A stretch of 38,938 nt of DNA, taken from Roseiarcus sp037446355. GTDB taxonomy: Bacteria > Pseudomonadota > Alphaproteobacteria > Rhizobiales > Beijerinckiaceae. Positions 1 through 8,287 of the stretch are shown here, in pieces. The position numbers and the translations under genes are program-made. Positions within the stretch are counted from its first letter, which is position 1. Each line of letters begins with the position of its first letter. The DNA lies in NCBI GenBank assembly GCA_037446355.1, contig JBBIIT010000035.1:1-38938 (forward strand), read 5' to 3'. Under the pieces are notes generated by a model, which was not told where the DNA came from, did no database searches, and worked only from the letters and a program-made list of their open reading frames with translations.

Positions 1-569
1 TAGGCCCCGCGATGTTCGAACTTCATCGCCTTGCCGGCCGGCGTCAGGCCGAGCAGCACCTTGTCGCTCAATTGGGTCTTGCCTTCCGCCGCGGATTCGA
101 GCGGCACCATCGCGCGATAAGTGAATCCCGTATCGTCCGCGGTGAGGAACGCGGCCATCGGGCGTCCTTTGGCCTTCAGCCCCGCTTTGCCGATTTCCGC
201 TCGTATCGTCGCCAGGCCGGACATGATGGCGCTGAAGACTTCGTCGCGGCCGGCTTTGCCTTCGAGGGTCGCAGCCGGTCGCGGAGCGAGTTCCAGTATC
301 TGCCCGGTCGATGACGTCGGCGAGGGCGTGGGCGCCAGCGCGGGAGGCAGAGCGGGCGAGGGCGTCGCGACCGGAGGCGCCACGGGAGGGGCAGCGGCGG
401 CGCCCGGGCTCGCCGGCGCGGGAGGCGTGGCGGCTGCGGCGGGCGTCGAGACGGCGGACGGACCGGCGCTCGGCGTCGGCGTTTGCGCGAGCGCGGCGAA
501 GGAGAGGACGAGACCGATCAGCCCCGCCGCGAAAGCGCGCGCGCCGCGCGTCATCGAGAACGGTTGCAT
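1..569 (-). CDS. Secreted GyrI-like effector-domain protein, 3' end cut by the window edge
   Basis: About 189 residues are visible and the reading frame runs off the left edge. The ATG at 569 is preceded by AAAGGAGG at good spacing. Residues 1-29 look like a Sec signal peptide (basic start, hydrophobic AAGLIGLVLSF, then ALAQ). Residues about 30-95 are a low-complexity Ala/Pro/Thr linker. The rest, including the stretch PAGKAMKFEHRG, resembles the GyrI-like/AraC effector-binding fold, which binds small molecules. It lies 88 bases downstream of gcvPB on the same strand and may be the last gene of that transcript. The ligand is unknown. An export signal ahead of this fold suggests a periplasmic role rather than a transcriptional one, but that is inference. 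Confidence 0.72.
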   Translation of the reverse strand, partial: MQPFSMTRGARAFAAGLIGLVLSFAALAQTPTPSAGPSAVSTPAAAATPPAPASPGAAAAPPVAPPVATPSPALPPALAPTPSPTSSTGQILELAPRPAATLEGKAGRDEVFSAIMSGLATIRAEIGKAGLKAKGRPMAAFLTADDTGFTYRAMVPLESAAEGKTQLSDKVLLGLTPAGKAMKFEHRGA

Positions 570-657
570 CGCGCCGCGCCTCCTTTGCCGCCGAGTCGAA
601 TACTTGCGGGCAGTATGGAGACGCGGACGGGCGGCGCCAAGTGCGGCCCGGCGACGC

Positions 658-2205
658 TTATGCCGGGGCGGGACGCGTCCATCGCAAAACCGGCTGCCGA
701 GCCGCGCGCGTTTCGTCGAGCCGGCGACGCGGGGCCAGCGTCGGCGCGGATGCGAAACGCTCATTATCGCCGCGCAATGCGCTCATCGCGAGATCGCGCA
801 GCGTCATGATGAAAAGATCGAGGCTCGCTTTCGATTCCGATTCCGTCGGCTCGATCAGCATCGCCCCGTGAACGACGAGCGGGAAATAGACGGTCATCGG
901 ATGATAGCCCTCGTCGATCATCGCCTTGGCGAAGTCGAGCGTGGAAAGTCCGGTCTCTTTCAGCCAGCGGTCGTCGAACAAGGCTTCGTGCATGCAAGGG
1001 CGCTCGCCGAACGGCGCGCTCATCAGGTCTTTCAGGCTGACGCGCACGTAATTGGCCGCCAGAACCGCGTCCTCGGAGGCCCGTTTCAAGCCGTCCGCGC
1101 CGTGCGAGAGAATGAAGGCCAGCGCGCGCACGAACATGCCCATCTGTCCGTGAAACGCGGTCATGCGCCCGAACGCGGCGCTCTCCCCCTTGTGTTCGAC
1201 GAGATCGAGCGCGTCGCCGCGTTGGACGACGAACGGAACCGGCGCGAAAGGCGCCAAACGTGAGGAGAGCACGACCGGCCCCGCGCCCGGTCCGCCGCCG
1301 CCATGCGGCGTCGAGAAGGTCTTGTGCAAATTGATGTGCATGGCGTCGACGCCGAGATCGCCCGGCCGCGTCTTGCCCATGATGGCGTTGAAGTTGGCGC
1401 CATCGCAGTAGAAATACGCGCCCGCCTCGTGCATCGCCGCCGCGATCTCGGCGATTTCAGGCTCGAACAGACCGCAGGTGTTGGGGTTCGTCAGCATGAT
1501 GCCCGCCACGTCAGGGCCGAGCGCGGCGCGCACCGCCGCGGCGGCCACCGTCCCGTCGGGTCCCGCGGGCACGGCGCGCACGGAAAAGCCGATCAGCGCC
1601 GCGGTCGCGGGATTGGTGCCGTGCGCAGAGTCCGGCACCAGCACGACCGTGCGCGTCTTCCCTTCTCCGCGCGCCTCGATCGCCGCTTTGATCGCCATCA
1701 TGCCGCACAGTTCGCCATGCGCGCCGGCCTTCGGGGACATAGCGACCGCGCTCGTACCGGTCAGCTTCATCAACACGCCCGCGAGCGTCTTGACGACATC
1801 AAGCGCGCCCTGCGCGGTCGAAACGGGTTGCAAGGGGTGCACGTCGGCGAAGCCGGCCAGGCGCGCCATTTTCTCGTTGAGACGCGGATTGTGCTTCATC
1901 GTGCAGGAGCCGAGCGGATAGAGCCCGGCGTCGATCGAGTAGTTGTTGCGCGATAGCCGGACGTAATGGCGCATCGCTTCGGGCTCGGTCAGACCGGGCA
2001 AGCCGATGTCGCCGGCGCGCGCATGCGCGCCGATCCGGTCGGCGAAGGGCGCAGGCTCGTCGATGTCGACGCCGGTGGCGTCGAGGCGGCCGCTCTCGAA
2101 GATCAGCGCCTCCTCCAGATCGAGCGCGCGATTGCCGGTGAATGTTGCGCGGCTGGCCTTCGTCGTCGAAGGTTCCGGGCGCGTCGCGCGTCCTTGATTG
2201 TTCAT
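658..2205 (-). CDS. gcvPB: Glycine dehydrogenase (decarboxylating) subunit 2, P-protein beta
   Basis: 515 residues. This is the pyridoxal-phosphate-bearing half of the split P-protein of the glycine cleavage system. It decarboxylates glycine and passes the aminomethyl group to lipoylated GcvH. The signature NLHKTFSTPHGGGGPGAGP is intact, with Lys295 as the expected PLP lysine. Other family blocks are YPLGSCTMKHNPR (about 96-108) and DSAHGTNPA. I chose the ATG at 2205 because GGGAG lies just upstream and the protein then begins at the expected length; the open frame continues to 2325 but would overlap gcvPA. It follows gcvPA after 34 bases and belongs to the riboswitch-led gcvT-H-PA-PB operon. 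Confidence 0.96.
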   Translation of the reverse strand: MNNQGRATRPEPSTTKASRATFTGNRALDLEEALIFESGRLDATGVDIDEPAPFADRIGAHARAGDIGLPGLTEPEAMRHYVRLSRNNYSIDAGLYPLGSCTMKHNPRLNEKMARLAGFADVHPLQPVSTAQGALDVVKTLAGVLMKLTGTSAVAMSPKAGAHGELCGMMAIKAAIEARGEGKTRTVVLVPDSAHGTNPATAALIGFSVRAVPAGPDGTVAAAAVRAALGPDVAGIMLTNPNTCGLFEPEIAEIAAAMHEAGAYFYCDGANFNAIMGKTRPGDLGVDAMHINLHKTFSTPHGGGGPGAGPVVLSSRLAPFAPVPFVVQRGDALDLVEHKGESAAFGRMTAFHGQMGMFVRALAFILSHGADGLKRASEDAVLAANYVRVSLKDLMSAPFGERPCMHEALFDDRWLKETGLSTLDFAKAMIDEGYHPMTVYFPLVVHGAMLIEPTESESKASLDLFIMTLRDLAMSALRGDNERFASAPTLAPRRRLDETRAARQPVLRWTRPAPA

Positions 2206-2239
2206 GAAAGGCTCCCGTGATGCGATGCGCGCATGAAGA

Positions 2240-3580
2240 TCAAAGACATTGCCCGAGCGCGGCGGCGTAAGCGGCGCGATCTTCAGCGGTGTTGATTTCG
2301 GTGCTGGCGACGAGGATGAGATCATCGAGGCCGGCGCTCGGAGCGAGGCGCGAGACCGGCAGACCGCCGAGAATTCCTCGCTCAGCGAGCGTTTCGATCA
2401 CCTCGGAGGCCGGGCGCGGCGTGCGGATTGTGAACTCATTGAAGAAGCTTTGGTTCAGGACTTCGACTCCGGAGACAGCGCCAAGTCTTTGCGCGAGATC
2501 GACCGCGTTGGCGTGATTGACGCGCGCGAGGCCCCTAAGTCCGGTCTCGCCCAGCAGGGTCATATGGATCGAGAACGCGAGCGCGCACAGTCCCGAATTG
2601 GTGCAAATGTTGCTCGTCGCCTTCTCGCGCCGGATGTGCTGCTCACGCGTCGAAAGCGTCAGCACGAAGCCGCGGCGCCCGTCCGCGTCGACGGTCTCGC
2701 CCGCGAGGCGGCCGGGCATCTGGCGCAGGTTCTTGGCGTGGGTCGCGAACAGCCCGACATAGGGTCCGCCAAAATTTAGCGCGTTGCCGATCGACTGGCC
2801 CTCGCCCACGACAATGTCGGCGCCCATCTGCCCGGGCGCGCGTATCGCGCCGAGCGACACCACCTCGGTGAATACGGCGATCAGCAGCGCGCCCTTGGCG
2901 TGAGCGGCATCGGCGATCGGAGTGAGATCGCGCAGATTGCCAAAGAAATCGGGGTTCTGAACGATCACGCAGCTCGTCTCATCGTCAATCGACGCAATGA
3001 GGTTTTCTTGCGCGCGCGCATCGAGCGGCAGGCGCTCGACGTTCCCGCCGGACATGTGGGCCAGCGTCAGAGCGACCTCCGCGTATTGCGGATGCAAGCC
3101 GCCGGAGAGGATCGCCTTGTTGCGGCGGGTCAGCCGATGCGCCATCAGCATCGCCTCGCCGCAGGCCGTCGAACCGTCATACATCGAGGCGTTGGCGACC
3201 TCCATGCCCGTCAGCGCCGCGACCTGCGTCTGGAACTCGAACAGAACTTGCAGGGTGCCTTGCGCGATCTCCGGTTGATAGGGTGTGTAGCTGGTCAGAA
3301 ATTCCGAACGTTGGATCAGATGATCGACTGATGCGGGCACATGATGACGATAGGCGCCAGCGCCCAGAAAAAACGGTGCGGCGCCCGCCGTAAGATTGCG
3401 CGAGGCCATGGCGCCGAGCGTGCGCTCGACGGAGATTTCGCTCGCCCTTAAGGGCAAATCGACAAGATCGGCGAGGCGATGCGGCGCGGGAATGTCGGCG
3501 AACAGCGCGTCGACATCGGCGACGCCGACGCGTTTGAGCATCAGCGCCCTGTCGGTGCTGTCGAGCGGCAGATAGCGCAT
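2240..3580 (-). CDS. gcvPA: Glycine dehydrogenase (decarboxylating) subunit 1, P-protein alpha
   Basis: 446 residues, normal for the alpha half of a two-subunit P-protein. It pairs with GcvPB to form the active decarboxylase; the PLP lysine sits in the partner, so this chain has none. Typical family blocks include GAGAYRHHVPASVDHL near residue 75, the TSYTPYQPEIAQGTLQ stretch, and NICTNSGLCALA. The ATG at 3580 lies 7 bases after the gcvH stop, with a GAGG ribosome site inside the end of gcvH, which suggests translational coupling. No truncation or frameshift is visible. Confidence 0.96.
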   Translation of the reverse strand: MRYLPLDSTDRALMLKRVGVADVDALFADIPAPHRLADLVDLPLRASEISVERTLGAMASRNLTAGAAPFFLGAGAYRHHVPASVDHLIQRSEFLTSYTPYQPEIAQGTLQVLFEFQTQVAALTGMEVANASMYDGSTACGEAMLMAHRLTRRNKAILSGGLHPQYAEVALTLAHMSGGNVERLPLDARAQENLIASIDDETSCVIVQNPDFFGNLRDLTPIADAAHAKGALLIAVFTEVVSLGAIRAPGQMGADIVVGEGQSIGNALNFGGPYVGLFATHAKNLRQMPGRLAGETVDADGRRGFVLTLSTREQHIRREKATSNICTNSGLCALAFSIHMTLLGETGLRGLARVNHANAVDLAQRLGAVSGVEVLNQSFFNEFTIRTPRPASEVIETLAERGILGGLPVSRLAPSAGLDDLILVASTEINTAEDRAAYAAALGQCL

Positions 3581-3587
3581 GGCGGCC

Positions 3588-3956
3588 TCAGGCGATCGAT
3601 TTGAGGAATTCGGCGTAGGCGGCTTCGTCCATCAGCGCCTCGACTTCGCTTGTGTTGGCGAGTTTCAGCTTGAAGAGCCAGCCGCGTCCTTGCGCGTCTT
3701 CGTTGATGAGGCTCGGCTCGCTCGGGAGTTTGTCGTTGATCTCGACGACTTCGCCCGCGATCGGGCAATAGACGTCGCTCGCCGCTTTGACGCTTTCGAC
3801 CACCGCGGCCGGAGCGCCCTTGGCGAAGATCGCGCCTTTCGCAGGCAGTTCGACAAATACGACATCGCCGAGTTGCTGTTGCGCGTGGTCGCTGATGCCG
3901 ATGGTCGCGAGCCCGTCTTCGACGCGCACGTATTCGTGGTCCTTGGTGTAACGCAT
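3588..3956 (-). CDS. gcvH: Glycine cleavage system H protein
   Basis: 122 residues, the usual size. GcvH is the lipoyl shuttle that carries the aminomethyl group between the P-, T- and L-proteins. The lipoylation site is seen as ESVKAASDVY with Lys57 as the modified lysine, and the fold opens with the standard YTKDHEYV start. The open frame extends well upstream of 3956, but that part only mirrors gcvT in another frame. The ATG at 3956 is 31 bases after the gcvT stop. No L-protein (lpd) gene is in the window, so the complex must use a dihydrolipoamide dehydrogenase encoded elsewhere. Confidence 0.96.
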   Translation of the reverse strand: MRYTKDHEYVRVEDGLATIGISDHAQQQLGDVVFVELPAKGAIFAKGAPAAVVESVKAASDVYCPIAGEVVEINDKLPSEPSLINEDAQGRGWLFKLKLANTSEVEALMDEAAYAEFLKSIA

Positions 3957-3987
3957 GGGTTCAGCTCCGTGGGTCGAATGCGAGGAA

Positions 3988-5118
3988 TCAGCCGCGATAA
4001 TAGCCGTGGGGATGGAAGGGCAGGGCGACGACGGTTGCCGGCAGCGCCTTGCCGCGCACGACGAGGCCGACGCCGGTTCCGGGCGTCGCGTGCGCGGCGT
4101 CGACATAGCCCATGGCGATCGGCGCGCCGACGCTGGGGCCGAAACCGCCCGAAGTGACGACGCCGATCTTGGCGCCCTCGGTGTCGACGATCTCGGCGCC
4201 GTCCCTGGCGGGAGCGCGGCCTTCCGGGCGCAGGCCGACACGCTTGCGCTTGGGACCCTGCGCAAGCGCCTCGCGCACGCGCGCCGCGCCGGGAAAGCCG
4301 CCCTCGATCCGGCGCCGCTTCTGGATCGACCACGCGAGCCCGGCTTCGATCGGATCGATCGTTTCATCGAGTTCGTGGCCGTAGAGGCAGAGACCCGCTT
4401 CGAGCCGCAGCGTATCCCGGGCGCCGAGGCCGACAGGCGCGACATCGGGCTGCGCTAGCAATTGGCGCGAGAACGCCTCGATCTCGTCGCCGGGCAGCGA
4501 AATCTCGAAGCCGTCCTCGCCAGTGTAGCCAGATCGCGAGACTTCGGCCTCGAACTTGCCGAAACTCACAGGGCGCGCGCTCATGAACGGCATCGTCGCG
4601 AACGCGGAGTCGCGGGTCAGCCGCGAGAGCGCCGCGACCGCGGCCGGTCCCTGCAACGCGATCAGCGCCGCTTCGTCGCGGATGGTCAGGCGCACATTGG
4701 CGGGCAGGCGCGCGCGCAGCAGCTTGTAATCTTCGGCCTTGCGAGAGGCGTTGACGACCAGGGCGAGGCGGCCATTCGCGCCGAGCGGGCGCGTGACCAT
4801 CAGATCGTCGATGACGCCCCCTTCGTCGTTGAGGAATTGGCTGTAGCGCTGGCGCCCTTCGCCAAGCGCGACGAAATCGGCGGGGCAAAGCTTTTCGAGC
4901 GCGCGGGCGGTCGTTTCGTGATCCGGCCCGTCGAGGAAGGCCTGACCCATATGTGAAACGTCGAACCAGCCGGCTTGCGCGCGCGTATGCAAATGTTCAG
5001 CGAGGATGCCGGTCGGATATTGGATCGGCATTTCATAGCCCGCGAACGGCGCGACGCGCGCTCCAAGTTCAAGATGCAGGCGATAAAGCGGGGTGCGCAG
5101 ACAAAGAGCTTCGGACAT
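3988..5118 (-). CDS. gcvT: Glycine cleavage system T protein (aminomethyltransferase)
   Basis: 376 residues. GcvT releases ammonia from the H-protein-bound aminomethyl group and transfers the one-carbon unit to tetrahydrofolate. Seen motifs are the N-terminal APFAGYEMPIQY, FDVSHMGQ and the RSGYTGEDGFEI block, followed by the C-terminal barrel with RVGLRPEGRAPARDG. The open frame reaches 5181, but the family normally begins at about the chosen methionine (MSEALCLRTPLY), and the 5181 extension is Arg-rich and would run into the riboswitch. The ribosome site before 5118 is weak. First gene of the operon, about 68 bases after the riboswitch, so control here affects all four gcv genes. Confidence 0.95.
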   Translation of the reverse strand: MSEALCLRTPLYRLHLELGARVAPFAGYEMPIQYPTGILAEHLHTRAQAGWFDVSHMGQAFLDGPDHETTARALEKLCPADFVALGEGRQRYSQFLNDEGGVIDDLMVTRPLGANGRLALVVNASRKAEDYKLLRARLPANVRLTIRDEAALIALQGPAAVAALSRLTRDSAFATMPFMSARPVSFGKFEAEVSRSGYTGEDGFEISLPGDEIEAFSRQLLAQPDVAPVGLGARDTLRLEAGLCLYGHELDETIDPIEAGLAWSIQKRRRIEGGFPGAARVREALAQGPKRKRVGLRPEGRAPARDGAEIVDTEGAKIGVVTSGGFGPSVGAPIAMGYVDAAHATPGTGVGLVVRGKALPATVVALPFHPHGYYRG

Positions 5119-5185
5119 CGACCACCGGCGGCTGGAGCGGCGAATCGCCAAGCGCCTGCCGCTTTCACGGCCCGCGCCCAACGTC

Positions 5186-5385
5186 GCCCCCTCTGTCCCG
5201 TGACCTGAGAGATTTCCCGCCTCGCAAGGCGGTTACCCCCGTCGGTGGGTCCGGCGCGACTTGCGCCCAACCACTTTCCAGAGCGTCATCACCCAACGGT
5301 CCATCGGCCTGAGCGTTTCCGGGGCGGTTGCGCCTTCGGCGCCGCAACGGGTTTCTCCGTCGCGGACTCTTCCGCTGGGTGTCTT
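5186..5385 (-). promoter_or_regulatory. Tandem glycine riboswitch
   Basis: The leader of gcvT, read on the minus strand, holds two glycine aptamers in a row. Aptamer 1 (about 5385-5285) has GGAAGAGTCC, the core GCGCCGAAGGCGCAA, the GGAAACGCTCAGGCC block, ATGGACCG and a closing CTCTGGA. Aptamer 2 (about 5280-5186) has CACCGACGGGGGTAACC, GGGAAATCTCTCAGGTCA and the closing GGGACAGAGGGG. These match the conserved cores of the glycine riboswitch family, which normally turns on gcv genes when glycine is plentiful. About 68 bases separate it from the gcvT ATG. I see no strong U-tract there, so control of ribosome access is likelier than termination; that is inference. Confidence 0.93.
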
Positions 5386-5403
5386 CAACTGACCCAACCA
5401 AAT

Positions 5404-5428
5404 GGACTTAGAGTCCGCCGATTGTCAA
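5404..5428 (-). promoter_or_regulatory. Candidate gcv promoter with overlapping inverted repeat
   Basis: On the minus strand a perfect TTGACA (5428-5423) sits about 40 bases upstream of the first riboswitch aptamer. No good -10 hexamer follows at 16-18 bases. A perfect 5-3-5 inverted repeat, GGACT-TAG-AGTCC on the plus strand (5404-5416), lies where the -10 region would be and could be an operator. The position suits a gcv promoter, but there is no experimental support. Confidence 0.33.
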
Positions 5429-5493
5429 TCTCGATCCGCCGAACGCCGTCGTCAAAGGTCAAATTGTCCCCGCGCAGGTCGCGGCCGAATCGC

Positions 5494-5733
5494 TCAAGAT
5501 CCGTTGCAGCAACCCGCGGCCTCGCCTTGCGCCCGGGCCGCTTGCACCGGCGGGCAGGGGACATCGCCATAGGAGCAGAAGACGCAGCAATCTCCGTGCA
5601 GCGGCCGCAGCACTGCGCCACAGCCCTTGCATTCGTAGAAGAACATACACGCGTCGGTCGGCATCGGCTCGTGAGCGCGATGGCCGCAATGGGGGCAGGT
5701 CAGGGTCGACTCGAGTCTCACGGTCGCGTTCAA
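5494..5733 (-). CDS. Small cysteine-rich GDCCVFCSYG-motif protein
   Basis: 79 residues from a TTG start at 5733. TTG is chosen because GAGGAG lies 7 bases upstream and the product then begins NATVRLESTLTCPHCG, as relatives of this small family do; the frame is open to 5769 without an ATG at the right place. Two cysteine pairs (CPHCG and ECKGCG) look like a zinc ribbon, followed by GDCCVFCSYGDVPCPP. Homologues are, from memory, conserved hypothetical proteins sometimes found near mercury or heavy-metal genes, but no such gene is here. A metal-binding role is plausible; the function is unknown. It ends about 66 bases before the gcv promoter region and is read in the same direction. Confidence 0.78.
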   Translation of the reverse strand: MNATVRLESTLTCPHCGHRAHEPMPTDACMFFYECKGCGAVLRPLHGDCCVFCSYGDVPCPPVQAARAQGEAAGCCNGS

Positions 5734-5823
5734 ATTCGACTCCTCGCCGTGCGGGCGGGCGGGAAACACTAAGCCGCGCCGGCGCGAGGCGTCAAATTGG
5801 GCTTCGCTCTCGGTGCTCGTCGC

Positions 5824-6441
5824 TTATTGGGCCTTGCGGCGATGGCGCGGATGCGTGGATTGCGCGACGCGGCCGCTGTCGAAACCGACCAGGATCGAAT
5901 AGTCCAGGTTGAGATTGGGCCGCGTCATCGGCAACACGATCGGCTCGGTGACGAGCTGATATGGCGCTTCCGCGGCGCCCGACGCATTGGCCTCGATCCG
6001 GTAGGACTTCGTGAACACATCCTTCTTGTCGACCTCGCGGCGGACGACGACTCGCAGCGTGGTCGAATAGGCGCCGGGCGAACCCGCGGGGCCGATCAGC
6101 AAATGGCCTGACACGCCAACCTTGACGTCGAACTGGTTGCCGCCCTGCGGATGGCATTCGCGGGCGGTGTCGGCGATATCGAACTGGTAGCGCACGGCGG
6201 AGTTTTCGGGCCCGCCGACGCGCGCAGTGGCTCCGCCGTCCTGAACTTCGACGATCGGACAATCCAGATCCTCGGACGTCATCGGCAACCGGACGATCTT
6301 ATTGGCGCTGTCGTCGCTCTGCGAGGTCTTTTGCGTGAAAGCGGCCGGAACCACCGATTCGATCGCACTACAGGCGCCGCCAAGTCCGGCGAGCCCCAGC
6401 GCCATGACCATGCGGAATTTGCGTCGCGCTCGCGTTTCCAT
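5824..6441 (-). CDS. Conserved hypothetical lipoprotein-like protein
   Basis: 205 residues. The ATG at 6441 has GGAGCGG upstream. Residues 1-24 form a lipoprotein-type signal (basic RARRKFR, hydrophobic MVMALGLAGL, then GGAC with a candidate lipidated Cys24). The mature part contains a DCPIVEVQDGGATARVGG stretch, a beta-rich middle and a strongly basic C-terminal tail (HPRHRRKA). I recognise the general type as a conserved Hyphomicrobiales cell-envelope protein but cannot assign a function. It is followed by the small cysteine-rich gene after about 90 bases and preceded by the IalB-family gene on the same strand. Confidence 0.8.
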   Translation of the reverse strand: METRARRKFRMVMALGLAGLGGACSAIESVVPAAFTQKTSQSDDSANKIVRLPMTSEDLDCPIVEVQDGGATARVGGPENSAVRYQFDIADTARECHPQGGNQFDVKVGVSGHLLIGPAGSPGAYSTTLRVVVRREVDKKDVFTKSYRIEANASGAAEAPYQLVTEPIVLPMTRPNLNLDYSILVGFDSGRVAQSTHPRHRRKAQ

Positions 6442-6523
6442 CCTAACCGCTCCGTTTCGCGCTCAGAAGCGCACAATTGGCGCCGCGCCGCCGAGATGAC
6501 CCCGGGACACGGCGAATTTGGCG

Positions 6524-7072
6524 TCAGGGCAGGGCCTCGAACGCATCTTTGAAGCCCTCGAGCGGCGCCGGCACGCCGATCCCCTCCTCAGGCGTCTCGA
6601 AGAGCACGAACGTCGCCTTCTTGCCCGATTCCAACCGGGTCAAAAGCTTGTCGTCGAGAAAGACTTCCGCGACGCAGCCGTTGGGAAGACAGCGTACGAA
6701 ATTCATACGCCCAAAATCGTCGCCGTCGATATGCAGTCCGAGCCCGGTCGGCAAAAGCACGCCAAGGGGGGCGATCACTCGCAACAGCCGGCTCTTGCGG
6801 TCGGCGGTCTTCAGCGCAATCATCACCAAGGTGATGTTCGGGCGCTCATCGTCGACGACGCTCTGGACGGTCGCGCACTGTTCGCTTTGCGAACCGGGCG
6901 GGGCCTCGCAGCGCGTTTCCCAGGCGCCATGCTTCGCTTTGACCGCGCCCTGGGCCCAGGCGCCGCCGGCGGCCAAAACGAACGTCATGAGAACCGCAGC
7001 GGCGCTGGAACGCGCGCCTCGGCGCGCCTGGCTTCGCCGAACTGAATCGCCGCCAGGAAAAACCCCATCCAT
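6524..7072 (-). CDS. Invasion-associated locus B (IalB) family protein
   Basis: 182 residues from the ATG at 7072 (a TTG at 7075 is the alternative). A long basic N-region (RRSQARRGARSS) precedes a hydrophobic segment ending AGGAWA-Q, a likely Sec cleavage site near residue 41. The mature domain starts KHGAWETRCE and has paired cysteines (CEAPPGSQSEQC and RCLPNGC) typical of IalB proteins. In Bartonella the founding member aids red-cell entry, but the family is widespread in free-living Hyphomicrobiales, where it is a periplasmic protein of unclear role, so no virulence function should be read from the name. It is divergent from coxB across 277 bases. Confidence 0.87.
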   Translation of the reverse strand: MDGVFPGGDSVRRSQARRGARSSAAAVLMTFVLAAGGAWAQGAVKAKHGAWETRCEAPPGSQSEQCATVQSVVDDERPNITLVMIALKTADRKSRLLRVIAPLGVLLPTGLGLHIDGDDFGRMNFVRCLPNGCVAEVFLDDKLLTRLESGKKATFVLFETPEEGIGVPAPLEGFKDAFEALP

Positions 7073-7349
7073 CAATCGAGTTGTCCATTTGCCGCGAGAC
7101 CGGTTGCCGTATCAAAAGCGGCGTCGCTGTCAAGCGGGCAAATTCCGTGCAATGTCGGCAAGCGGGAGCGGCGCTTGGGATCGCGCGCGACGAGGATTGC
7201 CACGCGGCGCCGTTTGTGGTTTGCAGTAGCCGAATTGAGAATGCGGCTTTGCGCCGCAGCCGGATTGCTGGCTCATACGCGGTCCGGTCGAGCAATCCCA
7301 GCGGTGCGAGCCGCTGCGTGACGGTTAGCCGGGAGCGGCGGGGCGGAAA

Positions 7350-8210
7350 ATGAAGGCGATTAGCAAAATGAAGCGTATTCTGGCATCGGCGGGGCTTATG
7401 GTCTGCTCCGCGTTCGGCGCGAGCATTGCGCGGGCGCAGAGCTACGGCCATGCGGAACCCAATCAGATCGGCTTTCAGGCGCCCGTGACCGACCTCGCGC
7501 GTTATCTGCAATGGTTTCACAACGACATCCTGCTGCCGGTTATCGTCGTCATCACGATTTTCGTGCTCGCGCTGCTCGCCTACGTCGTGAACAAGTTCCA
7601 CGAAAAGAAAAATCCGACGCCTTCGAAGACGACTCACAACGCGCTGCTCGAAGTGGCTTGGACGCTGGTTCCCGTGCTGATCCTGGTCGTGATCGCGATC
7701 CCCTCGTTCCGCCTCCTGACGATGCAGCTCACGATCCCGCCCGCCGATCTGACGATCAAGGTCACGGCGTCGCAATGGCACTGGGCCTACGCCTATCCGA
7801 AAGACGAGGGCGGTTTCTCTTTCGAATCCTACATGAAAGATCCCAAGGACATTAAACCGGAAAATGGCGATCTACGGCTGCTTTCGGTCGACAACGAGGC
7901 CGTGATCCCCGTCAATAAGGTGATTCGTCTCGAAGTTACCGCCGCCGACGTCATTCATTCCTTTGTCGTCCAGTCCTTCGGCGTTCGAGTCGACGCGGTT
8001 CCTGGCCGTCTGAACCAGACTTGGTTCAAGGCCGATCGCGAAGGCATCTATTACGGCCAGTGCTCGAAGATCTGTGGCAAGGACCACGCCTTCATGCCGA
8101 TCGCGTTCCGCGTAGTCAGCGAGGAGAAATATCGGGCCTGGCTCGCCGACTCGAAGAAGAAATTCGCCTCCGCAGCGCCTGCGACGCAACTCGCGGCGAC
8201 GGAGAACTGA
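7350..8210 (+). CDS. coxB: Cytochrome c oxidase subunit II
   Basis: 286 residues. Residues 1-29 are a signal peptide, two membrane helices follow at about 61-80 and 100-120, then the periplasmic CuA domain that takes electrons from cytochrome c. CuA ligands are present: His203, Cys238, Cys242, His246 and Met249. WHWAYAYP supplies the aromatic electron-entry patch. The residue between the two cysteines is unusual: CSKIC has Lys240 where the family normally has the Glu that helps bind the nearby Mg/Mn ion. The start at 7350 follows GGGGCGGAAA; an ATG at 7368 is possible. The leader has a 6-bp hairpin (7242-7258). First gene of the oxidase cluster. Confidence 0.96.
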   Translation: MKAISKMKRILASAGLMVCSAFGASIARAQSYGHAEPNQIGFQAPVTDLARYLQWFHNDILLPVIVVITIFVLALLAYVVNKFHEKKNPTPSKTTHNALLEVAWTLVPVLILVVIAIPSFRLLTMQLTIPPADLTIKVTASQWHWAYAYPKDEGGFSFESYMKDPKDIKPENGDLRLLSVDNEAVIPVNKVIRLEVTAADVIHSFVVQSFGVRVDAVPGRLNQTWFKADREGIYYGQCSKICGKDHAFMPIAFRVVSEEKYRAWLADSKKKFASAAPATQLAATEN

Positions 8211-8287
8211 ACCTGCGACATTAAGTCGCGGCGGCAAGCGCCCCGCGAATTGCTTCAAATCAAATCTGGACCTTGGGAACGAAATCG

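Noticed and set aside
121..1263. 380-codon plus-strand open frame at the left end
   Set aside because: It lies opposite the GyrI-like gene and gcvPB, both supported by motifs and ribosome sites; its translation is low-complexity.
6524..7072. Virulence role for the IalB-family protein
   Set aside because: The family is common in free-living relatives and no invasion or secretion genes are in the window.
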